DNA of 57,878 nt. It comes from an uncultured Prevotella sp. Its GTDB lineage: Bacteria > Bacteroidota > Bacteroidia > Bacteroidales > Bacteroidaceae. Of this stretch, positions 16,655 through 26,552 are shown piece after piece. Under the pieces are notes generated by a model, which searched no databases, had not been told where the DNA came from, and saw only the letters and a list, made by a program, of their open reading frames with translations. Position 1 is the first letter of the stretch. Each line of letters begins with the position of its first letter. The stretch covers positions 1 to 57,878 of the forward strand of contig CAMIVY010000020.1 of the NCBI GenBank assembly GCA_946402275.1, in the 5' to 3' direction. The translations under genes and the position numbers were made by a program.

Positions 16655-17887
16655 ATGGTACTGAATTATATATGGGTTGCTTTCTTCCTCGTTGCCTTCG
16701 TGATAGCAGCGGTGAAGTTGGTGTTTCTGGGAGATTATGACGTGTTTCCTGCGATGATGGATTCTACGTTCTCATCGTCAAAGACGGCTTTTGAGATATC
16801 GCTGGGACTGACTGGTGTACTGTCGCTCTGGTTAGGTGTGATGAAGGTTGGCGAAAAGGGTGGGGTAGTCAATGTTTTGGCGCGCTTGCTGTCGCCTGTA
16901 TTTACCAAGTTGTTTCCTGACATTCCGAAGGGACACCCTGTGACGGGTTCTATCTTCATGAATATTGCCGCCAACATGTTGGGACTGGACAATGCAGCCA
17001 CGCCGCTAGGACTGAAGGCGATGGAACAGATGCAGGAGTTGAACACGAGGAAGGATACGGCATCGAACCCGATGATCATGTTCCTGGTGTTGAACACGTC
17101 GGGACTGACGCTTATCCCCGTCAGTATCATGGTATATCGTGCACAGATGGGTGCCGCACAGCCTACAGACATCTTCATCCCCATCCTGCTGGCTACGTTT
17201 TTCTCGACACTGGCAGGTATCACCATCACTTCGCTCTTTCAGCGCATCAACCTGCTGAACCGTACCATTCTGTTAACGCTAGGAGGAGCCTGTGCGGTGG
17301 TGGCTGCTATCATCTGGGGTTTCTCACAGATGGATCCCGATACGATGAACCGTGTGAGCACCACGTCAGCCAATATTCTACTGATGATGATTATCACAGG
17401 TTTCATACTGGCTGGTGTGCGCAAGAAAGTGAATGTTTACGATGCCTTCATAGAAGGAGCCAAAGACGGCTTTCAGACCGCTGTACGCATTATTCCCTAT
17501 CTAGTTGCTATCCTTGTGGGAATCGGTGTGTTCCGTGCCTCTGGTGCTATGGATATGCTCATTGGAGGCATGCGCTGGTGTGTGGAACTGACAGGTGTTA
17601 ATGCCCAATGGGTGGATGCTATGCCAACGGCTCTAATGAAGCCGTTGAGTGGCAGTGGTGCCCGTGGTATGATGGTGGATGCGATGACGACCTATGGAGC
17701 CGACTCGTTTGTGGGTCGCCTGTCCTGTGTGTTCCAAGGTTCTACAGATACCACTTTCTACATTCTGGCCGTTTACTTCGGTAGTGTAGGTGTGTCAAAA
17801 ACGCGTCATGCCGTTTCCTGCGGTTTGCTGGCCGACTTGGCCGGCATCATAGCAGCCATCGCTATATGTTATTTGTTCTTTAACTAG
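16655..17887 (+). CDS. SpmA-SpmB fusion, nucleoside-recognition (Gate) domain membrane protein
   Basis: 410 residues, strongly hydrophobic, with about ten membrane segments. The N-terminal half (GSIFMNIAANMLGLDNAATPLGLKAM) matches SpmA and the C-terminal half (KPLSGSGARGMMVDAM, GSTDTTFYILAVYFGSVG) matches SpmB, two proteins separate in Bacillus. Both halves carry the Gate domain. Despite the name, Bacteroidota do not form spores; a transport role is likely but unproven. It lies 19 bases after the lipoprotein gene and 48 before the flippase gene. Confidence 0.88.
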   Translation: MVLNYIWVAFFLVAFVIAAVKLVFLGDYDVFPAMMDSTFSSSKTAFEISLGLTGVLSLWLGVMKVGEKGGVVNVLARLLSPVFTKLFPDIPKGHPVTGSIFMNIAANMLGLDNAATPLGLKAMEQMQELNTRKDTASNPMIMFLVLNTSGLTLIPVSIMVYRAQMGAAQPTDIFIPILLATFFSTLAGITITSLFQRINLLNRTILLTLGGACAVVAAIIWGFSQMDPDTMNRVSTTSANILLMMIITGFILAGVRKKVNVYDAFIEGAKDGFQTAVRIIPYLVAILVGIGVFRASGAMDMLIGGMRWCVELTGVNAQWVDAMPTALMKPLSGSGARGMMVDAMTTYGADSFVGRLSCVFQGSTDTTFYILAVYFGSVGVSKTRHAVSCGLLADLAGIIAAIAICYLFFN

Positions 17888-17935
17888 TGAGAGCGAGTCA
17901 TACTAGATATACTAGAAAAGATAGAAACGAAAACA

Positions 17936-19381
17936 ATGGGGAAGCTAACAACCATTTTCAAAGATACAGCCATCTACGGACTGTCGAGCATTATAGGTCG
18001 CTTTCTGAACTATCTGCTGGTACCGCTCTATACGGCACAGTTCTCTGCTGCCAGTGGAGCCTACGGCATTATCACTAATATCTATGCCTATGTGGCACTG
18101 GCCATGGTCTTGTTGACGTTCGGTATGGAGACAACTTATTTCCGTTTTACCAACAAGACGCATACGGACTCAGAGACGGTCTATGGCACCACGCTGATTA
18201 CCGTGGGTTCAATATCGTTGCTGTTTGCCATATTGGTACTGCTATTGTTGTCGCCTATCAGTCAGCTGATGGGTTATGGTGACCATCCTGACTACGTAGG
18301 AGTGATGGCCGTCACGATAGCCATCGACGCCTTTCTGTGCATTCCTTTTGCCCACTTGCGCCAGCAGCGCAAGGCCCTCAAGTTTGCTGCCCTTAAGCTG
18401 TTGAACATCATGGTGTCCATCCTGCTGAATCTCATCTACTTCTATTTCATGGATGGCAAGGATGTGGGCTATGTGTTCTATATTAACCTGGCTTGTACGG
18501 TGATGCTTGCTGTCTGCCTGATAACGGAATATACTGGTTTCCGCTGGAGACTCGACACCAAGTTGCTTCGTACCATGCTTAGCTATTCATGGCCTATCTT
18601 AGTGCTAGGCATTGCCGGTATCCTGAACCAGACTGCCGACAAGATGCTGTTTCCTTACATCTACAAGGGCAGCGATATGCATGCGCAACTGGGCATCTAT
18701 GGTGCCTGCTCGAAGATAGCCATGATTATGGCGATGATTACACAGGCATTCCGCTTTGCGTACGAGCCTATCGTCTTTGCAGGAGTCAAGGACAAAGACC
18801 AGCGTGAGATGTACACGAAGGCGATGAAGTATTTCATTATCTTCACCCTACTGGCTTTCCTGATAGTGGTAGGTTACATAGACCTTCTGAAATACATTGT
18901 CCGCAATCCAGACTACTGGGTAGGACTGAAGGTCGTTCCTATCGTGATGGCTGCAGAAATCATGATGGGCATCTACTTCAACCTGTCGTTCTGGTATAAA
19001 ATCATCGACAAGACCATCTGGGGAGCAATCTTCTCCGGCATCGGTTGTGCCGTACTGTTGGCAGTCAACATCATCTTTGTACCCAAGTACGGCTTTATGG
19101 CTTGTGCATGGGGTGGGTTTGCTGGATATGGTGTCGCCATGATCGCCAGCTATTTTGTGGGGCAGAAGTACTATCCGCTCAACTACCCGCTGAAGGACAT
19201 TGCCCTGTATGTTTGGCTGACTATTATGGCCTTTACGGTGATGGTTATCGTCAGAGGTAGTCAATCGCTACTGGTTTCGTTGTCTGTCAATACGCTTTTC
19301 ATCCTTCTCTTCGTAGTTGTTATCATCAGGCGCGACCTGCCCATGGGCAAGTTGCCCGTAATCGGAAAATTCTTTAAATAA
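17936..19381 (+). CDS. Polysaccharide flippase (MOP superfamily, Wzx-like)
   Basis: 481 residues with about 12-14 membrane segments. The start TIFKDTAIYGLSSIIGRFLNYLLVPLYT is typical of oligosaccharide flippases (Polysacc_synt family), and FGMETTYFRF is a common feature in Bacteroidota members. It would move lipid-linked sugars across the inner membrane. No glycosyltransferases are beside it, so the substrate is unknown; it may serve a general envelope pathway. The S46 peptidase gene follows after 8 bases. Confidence 0.88.
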   Translation: MGKLTTIFKDTAIYGLSSIIGRFLNYLLVPLYTAQFSAASGAYGIITNIYAYVALAMVLLTFGMETTYFRFTNKTHTDSETVYGTTLITVGSISLLFAILVLLLLSPISQLMGYGDHPDYVGVMAVTIAIDAFLCIPFAHLRQQRKALKFAALKLLNIMVSILLNLIYFYFMDGKDVGYVFYINLACTVMLAVCLITEYTGFRWRLDTKLLRTMLSYSWPILVLGIAGILNQTADKMLFPYIYKGSDMHAQLGIYGACSKIAMIMAMITQAFRFAYEPIVFAGVKDKDQREMYTKAMKYFIIFTLLAFLIVVGYIDLLKYIVRNPDYWVGLKVVPIVMAAEIMMGIYFNLSFWYKIIDKTIWGAIFSGIGCAVLLAVNIIFVPKYGFMACAWGGFAGYGVAMIASYFVGQKYYPLNYPLKDIALYVWLTIMAFTVMVIVRGSQSLLVSLSVNTLFILLFVVVIIRRDLPMGKLPVIGKFFK

Positions 19382-19389
19382 AATACATT

Positions 19390-21501
19390 ATGAAAAAACT
19401 ATTCTTAACATTGATGTGTCTGTGTTCACTCATCGCTAAAGCTGATGAGGGCATGTGGACACTTTACAACCTGCCTGATGCTGTCTATGAGCAGATGAAA
19501 CAGTATGGCTTCCAGTTGTCTAAGGAACAACTCTACCAAAGCAACGATGCTGTCAAGAATGCCGTTGTCAACTTCGGTGGTTTCTGCTCGGGTGTCGTGG
19601 TATCGCCCGACGGTCTCGTATTCACCAACCACCACTGTGGTTTTGATGCCATTCGTCAGCACTCTACCGTGGAGCATGACTATATGCTGAACGGATTCTA
19701 TGCCAAGAGCTTCGAGGAGGAACTACCTAATGAAGACCTGTTCGTCAGCTTCATGATAGAACAGAAGGACGTGACCGACCAGATTGCACCAGCTTTGAAG
19801 GGCATCAAGCGAAACAAGCAGGGAGCCATTGTAGATAGTATCGAGAATGCATGGCAGAAGGAAATCCGTCAGAAGGACTCCACGCTGCGTGTGGAAATCA
19901 AGCCGTTCTACGAGGGAAATAAATACTACTGCACCACTTATCGTGACTTCAACGATGTGCGTCTGGTGTTCACCGTACCCAAGTCGATGGGTAAGTTTGG
20001 CGGTGAGACGGACAACTGGATGTGGCCCCGCCAGACATGCGACTACTCCGTGTTCCGCATCTATGCAGACCCTAAGACAAACGGTCCTGCCAAGTATTCC
20101 AAGGACAATGTTCCCTATCATCCCCAATCGTGGGCTCCTGTATCCTTGCAAGGCTACAAGCCTGGTGACTTCTGTATGATAATGGGTTATCCAGGCTCTA
20201 CCAGCCGCTACCTGTCAAGCTACGGCATTCAGGAGCGCCGCGATGCCATCAATGCACCTCGTATTCAGGTTCGTGAGGTGAAGCAGAAGGTGATGTTGCG
20301 CCATATGCGTGCTTCGGAGGCGGTACGTATCATGTATGAGTCGAAGTATGCCAGCTCTTCCAACTACTGGAAGAACTCCATCGGTATGAACAAGTGTATC
20401 GACAGTATTGCCCTCATCCAACAGAAGCAGCAGTATGAGGCCAAGATTCGTCAGTGGCAGGATGCTACAGGCTATCTGAAAGGTGAGCTGGACTTTGACA
20501 AGTTGGCAAAGCTCTATCAGCAGCGCATGAAGCTGACCCGGGTACGCACCCTGTTCAGAGAGACCTTCTTCTCTTTCGACGACCAGTTGACTACTCGTGC
20601 TTGGCGCAGCAACTGGGGCATGAAGGTACAAGGTCCTGAGAACAAACCCCAGAAGCAGTATTTCATTTTCGACGATAATAGTAAGGAGTGGGACTTGGCT
20701 ACCGACTGCGAGCTGCTCTCCACACTCATCCGCAACTATCGCCAGCAGGTGGACAGCGAGTATCTGCCAGACTTCTATCAGACCATCGATAAGAAATTCC
20801 ACGGTGACTATGTGGCTTACGTCAACGCACTGTACAAGAAATCGGTGCTGATGAAGAGCGACAAGCCCATCTACTTCAACAAGAAGAACTACAAGAAAGA
20901 CCTTGGCGTGCAATATGGGTTATCCATCAGTGAGGTTCTGGCCAAGATCAATGCCGACCTGGGTCAGTTCAGCAACGATATTGCCGAGCAGGAGAAGCTG
21001 CTGTGTGCTGCCGTGTTGCGCATGGAGCAGGATATGCCTAACTATTCGGATGCCAACTTCACGCTGCGTATGACCTACGGACAGATTGGTGAATACACGC
21101 TGGGCGGACGTCCCTCAGGCTATTACACCACAGCCCGTTCGTTGTGGGAGAAGATGCAGAAGGCTGATGATAACTTTGAATACTTTGCAGAGCCTGTGAT
21201 GCACGAGTTGATGGCACAAAAAGACTTTGGAAAGTATGCCGACTCCTTGACGAAGACGATGCAGCTCTGCTTCCTATCGAACAACGATATCACGGGCGGC
21301 AACTCGGGTTCTCCTATCTTCAACGGTAAGGGTGAACTGTTGGGCTTGGCGTTCGACGGTAACTGGGACAGCCTGGCTAGCGACATCTTCTTCGACCGTC
21401 AGCTGGCGCGCACCATCAATGTGGATGTGCGTTATATGCTGTTCATGATGGACAAGTGGGGACATGCCGACCGTCTGCTGAAAGAGATTAATGCCAAATA
21501 A
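19390..21501 (+). CDS. S46 family dipeptidyl peptidase, DPP7-like
   Basis: 703 residues with a signal peptide (MKKLFLTLMCLCSLIAKA), acting in the periplasm or outer envelope. S46 enzymes cut dipeptides from peptide N-termini and feed amino-acid-using Bacteroidota. The catalytic His is in TNHHCGFD (about residue 81) and the catalytic Ser in GGNSGSP (Ser639). EGMWTLYNLP at the mature N-terminus is typical. Eighteen residues after the serine is Gly657 (LAFDGNWD), the position that is Gly in DPP7 and Arg in DPP11, so hydrophobic or broad P1 preference is inferred. It sits 18 bases before the glycosidase gene. Confidence 0.92.
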   Translation: MKKLFLTLMCLCSLIAKADEGMWTLYNLPDAVYEQMKQYGFQLSKEQLYQSNDAVKNAVVNFGGFCSGVVVSPDGLVFTNHHCGFDAIRQHSTVEHDYMLNGFYAKSFEEELPNEDLFVSFMIEQKDVTDQIAPALKGIKRNKQGAIVDSIENAWQKEIRQKDSTLRVEIKPFYEGNKYYCTTYRDFNDVRLVFTVPKSMGKFGGETDNWMWPRQTCDYSVFRIYADPKTNGPAKYSKDNVPYHPQSWAPVSLQGYKPGDFCMIMGYPGSTSRYLSSYGIQERRDAINAPRIQVREVKQKVMLRHMRASEAVRIMYESKYASSSNYWKNSIGMNKCIDSIALIQQKQQYEAKIRQWQDATGYLKGELDFDKLAKLYQQRMKLTRVRTLFRETFFSFDDQLTTRAWRSNWGMKVQGPENKPQKQYFIFDDNSKEWDLATDCELLSTLIRNYRQQVDSEYLPDFYQTIDKKFHGDYVAYVNALYKKSVLMKSDKPIYFNKKNYKKDLGVQYGLSISEVLAKINADLGQFSNDIAEQEKLLCAAVLRMEQDMPNYSDANFTLRMTYGQIGEYTLGGRPSGYYTTARSLWEKMQKADDNFEYFAEPVMHELMAQKDFGKYADSLTKTMQLCFLSNNDITGGNSGSPIFNGKGELLGLAFDGNWDSLASDIFFDRQLARTINVDVRYMLFMMDKWGHADRLLKEINAK

Positions 21502-21519
21502 GTCAGGGTTGATAATGGC

Positions 21520-24060
21520 ATGAGGAAAACAGTGCTTTCTCTACTCATAGCCACTTGCCTGTCTGCAGGTGCTCAGCAACGAGTCAGTCTGACAGGTAAG
21601 TGGCTATTGAAATATGGTCAGGAAACGACCATTGTGACGTTGCCTGGTACGATGGATACTAACCATAAGGGTATTCCAATTACTCAAAAAGATGAGACTA
21701 CCCATCTGTCACGTCGCTATAGTTATAAGGGCAAGGCATGGTATGAGAAAGAAATACTGATTCCCCGTTCATGGCGTCATAAATCCCTTACGGTCTTCCT
21801 GGAGCGTACCAAACCCACATGGCTCTATGTCGATGGGGTGTTGGTTGACTCGTGCAATAACATATCAACCCCACAGCGCTATCAGTTGAACCCGCTGAAG
21901 CCCGGTCTGCATACACTCCGAATCCTTGTAGATAATAGTAGTGGTGTGCCAGAACAGCTCTATGCCAGCAGTCATGCCTATACGGAAGATACACAAACCA
22001 ACTGGAACGGCATTATCGGGCTGATGTACATAGAGTGTTCGGGGGGAATTGGTAGGGCCAATGGGACTAATGGGGCCAATGGGGCTAATGGGGCAAATAG
22101 GGCCAATGGGAGCAGGAAGCCTTCCCTCATCATCCGCAATCGCCATTTCTACGACGCTGAGGGCCATCGCGTTTTCCTGCGCGGCAAGCATGATGCCTGC
22201 GTATGGCCGCTGACGGGTCATTGTCCGATGGACCAGATGGCTTGGCATGAGTATTTCAGGACGTGTCAGGACTATGGCATCAACCATGTGCGTTTCCATT
22301 CGTGGTGCCCTCCGGAGGCGGCCTTTGCTGCTGCTGATGAACTGGGCATATACTTGCAACCGGAATTGCCGTTCTGGGGTGATTTCAATGCCAAGGACTC
22401 CGTATTGATGCAGTTCCTCCACAAAGAGGGTGTGAATATCATGCGGGAATACAGTCATCACCCCTCATTTGCGATGTTTGCTTTGGGCAATGAGTTGTGG
22501 GGTAGCATTGACGAGATGAGCCGTTTTGTGGATGATTTCCGTCTGTTGGCTCCCCATGTGCTGTTCACGTTTGGCTCCAACTATTATTTAGGGTATCAAG
22601 GTGTGAAGCCCGGTATGGACTATTTCACCACCTGTCGGGTAGGCGGTGAGGCATGGGGCAGCTACGACACCCATACACGTGGTTCCTTCTCGTTTGCCGA
22701 TGCCAAGACTGGCGGCATGCTCAATACGGAATATCCGAACACGGTGATGACCTTGGAAGCAGGCTGCAAGAAGTCTTCTGTTCCTGTTATCAGTCATGAG
22801 ACAGGACAGTTTCAAATCTATCCCGACTTCGATGAAATCAAGAAATATACGGGTGTGCTCTATCCCTATAATATGGAAGTGTTCCGTGCCCGACTGGATG
22901 CTGCCGGTATGCTTGACCAAGCCAAGGATTTCCATCGAGCCAGCGGGTTGTGGTCGTTGGAACTGTATAAGGCAGACATCGAGTTGGACCTTCGTACGGA
23001 AAGCATGGACGGTTTCCAACTGCTCGATCTGCAAGACTATCCCGGACAGGGTTCAGCCTATGTGGGTATCCTTGATGCCTTCATGTATCCCAAACCATTA
23101 AGCACCGTTCGCCAGTGGCGCCAGTGGTGCAATGCGGTGGTTCCCCTTGCTATTATGCCCAGCTACGTATTCACCGCAGGACAGCACCAGGACATAGAAG
23201 TAAAGATAGCCAACTACAGCGGTCAGTCGCTGAAAGGGAAGAGACTCTCGTGGGTATTGGGCAACATGGAGGGCGACATGGAGATTCCTGATGGTGAGGG
23301 GTTGCTGACAGTAGGTACGATACCTTTCCAGGCGCCCATCCTTCACACAGGCTGCGACCTGACCTTCTTCCTCGGTATTGACGATACGGAATACCATAAT
23401 ACTTATAAGGTATGGGTCTATCCGAAGGAGGTAAGACTGGAAAAAGAGGGCATCGTGATTACCCACCAGATGACGGAAGATATCATCCGGCAGCTGGAGG
23501 CTGGTGCCAAGGTGCTGTGGATGCCCGACACCACGCAGCTACAAGGCAAGACAGTCGGCGGCCTCTTCCAGACGGACTACTGGAACTACCGGATGTTCAA
23601 GACTATCTGTGAGAACAACAAGAAGCCCGTTTCGCCAGGTACGTTAGGCATTCTGACCAATCCCAGACATCCTTTGTTCGGTGAGTTTCCCACTGACGAA
23701 CATACCAACTGGCAGTGGTTCCCCATCATCAAGCACTCCCGCCCGCTGATACTTGACAATCTGCCCCATGACTACCGGCCCATCGTGCAGGTTATTGACA
23801 ACATTGAGCGTAATCACCGCTTAGGTCTGGTCTCGGAATTTGCAGTAGGGAAAGGCCGGCTGGTCATCTGCATGAGTGACTTGGAGGGTGTACAGGATTA
23901 TCCGGAGGGTCGCCAGTTCTACCATTCTTTATTACGCTATATGCAGGGCGGGGAGTTCCTTCCGAAAATGCAAATCAGTTGGATGGAACTGTGGCAGAAG
24001 CTGACGGGTGAGGTTGAAGAGAAGCGGCTGCAGGAGCTGAATAACATTTCTCCCTATTAA
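21520..24060 (+). CDS. Glycoside hydrolase family 2-like enzyme
   Basis: 846 residues with a signal peptide ending near SAGAQQ. The N-terminal jelly-roll sugar-binding domain (YKGKAWYEKEILIPRSW) is typical of GH2. The catalytic barrel has the acid/base in ALGNELWG (Glu near 325) and the likely nucleophile in ISHETGQF (Glu near 427). The C-terminal region contains further beta domains. Substrate is unknown. An in-frame 9-bp repeat gives NGTNGANGANGAN near residues 178-200, between the jelly-roll and the barrel (RNRHFYDAEGHRVFLRG). It ends the co-directional run and is followed by a strong bidirectional terminator. Confidence 0.85.
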   Translation: MRKTVLSLLIATCLSAGAQQRVSLTGKWLLKYGQETTIVTLPGTMDTNHKGIPITQKDETTHLSRRYSYKGKAWYEKEILIPRSWRHKSLTVFLERTKPTWLYVDGVLVDSCNNISTPQRYQLNPLKPGLHTLRILVDNSSGVPEQLYASSHAYTEDTQTNWNGIIGLMYIECSGGIGRANGTNGANGANGANRANGSRKPSLIIRNRHFYDAEGHRVFLRGKHDACVWPLTGHCPMDQMAWHEYFRTCQDYGINHVRFHSWCPPEAAFAAADELGIYLQPELPFWGDFNAKDSVLMQFLHKEGVNIMREYSHHPSFAMFALGNELWGSIDEMSRFVDDFRLLAPHVLFTFGSNYYLGYQGVKPGMDYFTTCRVGGEAWGSYDTHTRGSFSFADAKTGGMLNTEYPNTVMTLEAGCKKSSVPVISHETGQFQIYPDFDEIKKYTGVLYPYNMEVFRARLDAAGMLDQAKDFHRASGLWSLELYKADIELDLRTESMDGFQLLDLQDYPGQGSAYVGILDAFMYPKPLSTVRQWRQWCNAVVPLAIMPSYVFTAGQHQDIEVKIANYSGQSLKGKRLSWVLGNMEGDMEIPDGEGLLTVGTIPFQAPILHTGCDLTFFLGIDDTEYHNTYKVWVYPKEVRLEKEGIVITHQMTEDIIRQLEAGAKVLWMPDTTQLQGKTVGGLFQTDYWNYRMFKTICENNKKPVSPGTLGILTNPRHPLFGEFPTDEHTNWQWFPIIKHSRPLILDNLPHDYRPIVQVIDNIERNHRLGLVSEFAVGKGRLVICMSDLEGVQDYPEGRQFYHSLLRYMQGGEFLPKMQISWMELWQKLTGEVEEKRLQELNNISPY
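22052..22115. repeat. 9-bp tandem repeat inside the GH2 gene
   Basis: Six to seven copies of a 9-mer like TGGGGCYAA. The protein reads N-G-A/T units. The unit resembles the TGGGNCTYA repeat at 24247-24345 in the helicase gene, where the opposite strand is coding. Confidence 0.85.
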
Positions 24061-24104
24061 ACCGAATGCGTGCCGGAAAGTCTCCCCAAATGCGGGTGTT
24101 GGAA

Positions 24105-24141
24105 AATAATAAAAGCGGGCATCAAACCCGCTTTTATTATT
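24105..24141. terminator. Bidirectional terminator between convergent genes
   Basis: AATAATAAAAGCGGG (24105-24119) and CCCGCTTTTATTATT (24127-24141) form a 15-bp perfect stem with a 7-base loop and A/T tails on both sides. It covers the stop codon of the helicase gene (24137-24139) and ends the GH2 run. Confidence 0.9.
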
Positions 24142-26014
24142 TCTTCTTCCGAGGTTTTCTAATAGCCCAGCCCTCTTCGCTGAAGTCGGGGATGTCGCCC
24201 TTCAGCTTCATGCCATCGGGGTTGAGGAACTGCATCCAGTCTTCTTTTTGGTGGGGCTTATGGGGCTTGTGGGTCTCATAGGTCTCATGGGGCTTATTGG
24301 ACTTATGGGTCTCATGGGATTTTTGGGCCTTATGGACCTTGGGGCCATGGGCGCCTTCGGCAGCGTCGTTGCAGCGCACCTCGCGGCGCTTGTAGGTCTG
24401 TCCGTTGACGTACTTGATGACGCGCTCGGCATCCTCCTCGGGGACTTCGAAGTACGACATGGTCTGCAGCAGGTCGATATGTCCCACCTCCACATGTCCG
24501 CGGACGTTCTTGTTGAGGAACTGCATCAGCTCGCCGGGGTAGAAGCCGTCCTTCTTGCCCAGGTTGATGAAAAGCTTGCGGTAGCCTTCACTGGTTGGCG
24601 TTGCCTGCTTCCTACCACGACCGTCTTCCTTCTTCCCTCTTCCTTCTTCCTTCTTACTTCTTACCTCGGAAATCTCGGGGGCGTCGGCATAGTAGGCCAG
24701 GAATTTGCCGAACTCCATGGACACAATCTTCTTGATGAGGTCGTCCTTATCTACATATTCAAAGTATCTGCTGATGTCCTGCATGAAGGGAGCAATCTGC
24801 TCTTCATCGACGTCGGCCTTGACTATCTGGTCCATCACCTTGTAGAGCTGCTTCTTGCAGATTTCCTCTGCCGACGGGATAGTACCCTGTTCGAACTGCT
24901 TGCCAATCTCGCGCTCGATGTTACGGATTTTGTATTTCTCGCGACTGTGTACGATGCTGATGCTCGTTCCCTTCTTGCCAGCTCGACCGGTACGACCCGA
25001 GCGGTGGGTGTAGTTCTCGATGTCGTCGGGCAGTCCGTAGTTGATGACGTGCGTCAAGTCATCGACATCCAGTCCGCGGGCAGCGACGTCGGTAGCCACC
25101 AGCAGCTGCACGGTATGCTGGCGGAACTTCTGCATGGTCAGGTCGCGCTGTTGCTGCGAGAGGTCGCCGTGCAGCGACTCGGCGTTGTATCCGTCCTTGA
25201 TGAGCTTGTCGGCCACCTCCTGCGTCTCTATCTTCGTGCGGCAGAAGATGATGGCGAAGATGCGCGGATAGTAATCTACCAGCCGCTTCAGTGCCAGGTA
25301 CTTGTCCTTGGCGTTCACCATATAGTAGATGTGGTTAACGTGTTCGGCACCCTCGTTGCGGCTGCCCACCACGATTTCCTTGTAGTCGTGCAGGTATCCC
25401 TTGGCAATGCGCTCGATGTCGCGGCTCATGGTGGCCGAGAAGAGCAGCGTGTTACGGTTTTCTGGCACACCCTCCAGGATGGCGTCGATGCTCTCCTGGA
25501 ATCCCATGTTCAGCATCTCGTCGGCCTCGTCCAGCACCACGTTCTGTACGTCGTCCAGCTGTGCGACGCCGCGCTTCATCAGGTCGATCAGTCGGCCCGG
25601 TGTTGCCACGACGACCTGTACCCCTTTGCGCAGGGCACGAATCTGCTGTTCTATCGATGCACCGCCATAGACCGCCTCGATGTGTATGCCGTCCAGGTAT
25701 TTGGCAAAGTCGCGCATGTCGTCGGCAATCTGCAGGCACAGCTCACGCGTCGGCGCCAGCACGAGAGCCAAGGGAATGCCGCGGCCTATCTCGCCCAGCT
25801 GCGGGCGGGGCTTCTCTGCTATGCGTTGCAACACGGGTATGCCGAACGCCGCCGTCTTGCCCGTGCCCGTCTGGGCCAGTGCTATCACGTCGTTCTTGTT
25901 TCCTAACAAATAAGGTATTACCTCCTCTTGTACAGGCATGGGCTGTACAAACCCCATTTCTTCGATGGCCTTGCGGATTTCGCCGTTCACGCCAAGTTCT
26001 TCAAATGTCTTCAA
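24137..26014 (-). CDS. DEAD-box RNA helicase with DbpA-type RNA-binding domain
   Basis: 625 residues. Motifs in order: AQTGTGKTA (I), PTREL (Ia), DEADEML (II), SATMSRD (III), HRSGRTGRAGKKG (VI). Residues about 500-570 form a DbpA/CsdA-type RNA-binding domain (KLFINLGKKDGFYPGELMQFL). It probably helps ribosome assembly or RNA decay, mainly at low temperature. Two low-complexity parts flank the RNA-binding domain: a KKEEGRGKKEDGRGRK linker and a His/Lys/Pro tail (HETHKSNKPHETYETHKP) made by a 9-bp repeat. The C-terminus WAIRKPRKKK is basic. Confidence 0.93.
   Translation of the reverse strand: MKTFEELGVNGEIRKAIEEMGFVQPMPVQEEVIPYLLGNKNDVIALAQTGTGKTAAFGIPVLQRIAEKPRPQLGEIGRGIPLALVLAPTRELCLQIADDMRDFAKYLDGIHIEAVYGGASIEQQIRALRKGVQVVVATPGRLIDLMKRGVAQLDDVQNVVLDEADEMLNMGFQESIDAILEGVPENRNTLLFSATMSRDIERIAKGYLHDYKEIVVGSRNEGAEHVNHIYYMVNAKDKYLALKRLVDYYPRIFAIIFCRTKIETQEVADKLIKDGYNAESLHGDLSQQQRDLTMQKFRQHTVQLLVATDVAARGLDVDDLTHVINYGLPDDIENYTHRSGRTGRAGKKGTSISIVHSREKYKIRNIEREIGKQFEQGTIPSAEEICKKQLYKVMDQIVKADVDEEQIAPFMQDISRYFEYVDKDDLIKKIVSMEFGKFLAYYADAPEISEVRSKKEEGRGKKEDGRGRKQATPTSEGYRKLFINLGKKDGFYPGELMQFLNKNVRGHVEVGHIDLLQTMSYFEVPEEDAERVIKYVNGQTYKRREVRCNDAAEGAHGPKVHKAQKSHETHKSNKPHETYETHKPHKPHQKEDWMQFLNPDGMKLKGDIPDFSEEGWAIRKPRKKK
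24247..24345. repeat. 9-bp tandem repeat in the helicase tail
   Basis: About ten imperfect copies of TGGGNCTYA (plus strand). The coding strand reads repeated H-K-P and H-E-T triplets. Confidence 0.85.
24612..24668. repeat. Polypyrimidine simple repeat in the helicase linker
   Basis: Imperfect CTTCCTT/CTTCTT units on the plus strand; the coding strand reads SKKEEGRGKKEDGRGRK between helicase core and RNA-binding domain. Confidence 0.65.
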
Positions 26015-26195
26015 ATTCTGATACTGTTATGTTATATTCTGATGCTAAACCATGTTAGCAGTGACAAAGATACGCATAATTTCCGAGAAGCCGCTGTGTT
26101 TCCCGCCAGTTAACACTATTTAAGGCGAAATGTGGACTTACTGGCCAGAGTTTTTACTACCTATGCTTCGAAACAAAACTTAAACATCTACATTT

Positions 26196-26315
26196 ATGAA
26201 GAAAATGATAAAAAGGGTGTTGGCCGTAGCCCTGATGATTCCACAAGCTGACGGGCTGGGGCAACTGGCTCAACACCAACATGCAGCCACTCGGCAACAA
26301 CCCCTCGTGTGGTAA
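26196..26315 (+). pseudogene. Remnant of an exported protein gene
   Basis: ATG at 26196 opens a signal-peptide-like MKKMIKRVLAVALMIPQA, then the frame runs into unlikely protein and stops after 39 codons. In another frame, the segment from about 26250 reads LTGWGNWLNTNMQPLGNN, which looks like real protein and runs to a TGA at about 26336. This suggests a deletion that fused the start of a secreted-protein gene to a piece of its interior. The parent is not recognised. It lies in a 633-base stretch (26015-26648) without an intact gene. Confidence 0.35.
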
Positions 26316-26388
26316 CGGCGGCCCATTGACAAAGTGACTTTTCTACGCACGAAAAGTCGTTAATTTGCACCGTGGTTCAGAAAGAAGT

Positions 26389-26510
26389 CCACGGTCAGTT
26401 GATGAATCGACCACGGTCAGTTGATGAATCGACCACGGTCAGTTGATGAATCGACCACGGTCAGTTAATGAATCGACCACGGTCAGTTGATGAATCGACC
26501 ACGGTCAGTT
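26389..26510. repeat. 22-bp tandem repeat array, 5.5 copies
   Basis: Units begin at 26389, 26411, 26433, 26455, 26477 and a half unit at 26499. The unit is CCACGGTCAGTT followed by GATGAATCGA; only one base differs (A for G in copy 4). Across units the inverted pair GACC-AC-GGTC forms a palindromic core. There are no spacers. The period equals that of the array at 109-262, though the sequence is different. Confidence 0.95.
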
Positions 26511-26552
26511 ATAATATTATAGTTTAACCTAAAAACTTAGAACTGCGGACTT

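Noticed and set aside
16655..17887. Sporulation function from the SpmA/SpmB name
   Set aside because: The lineage does not form spores and no sporulation genes are present; the family is wider than its name.
24248..25906. 552-codon open frame opposite the helicase gene
   Set aside because: Antisense shadow; no known domain, while the minus strand has all DEAD-box motifs.
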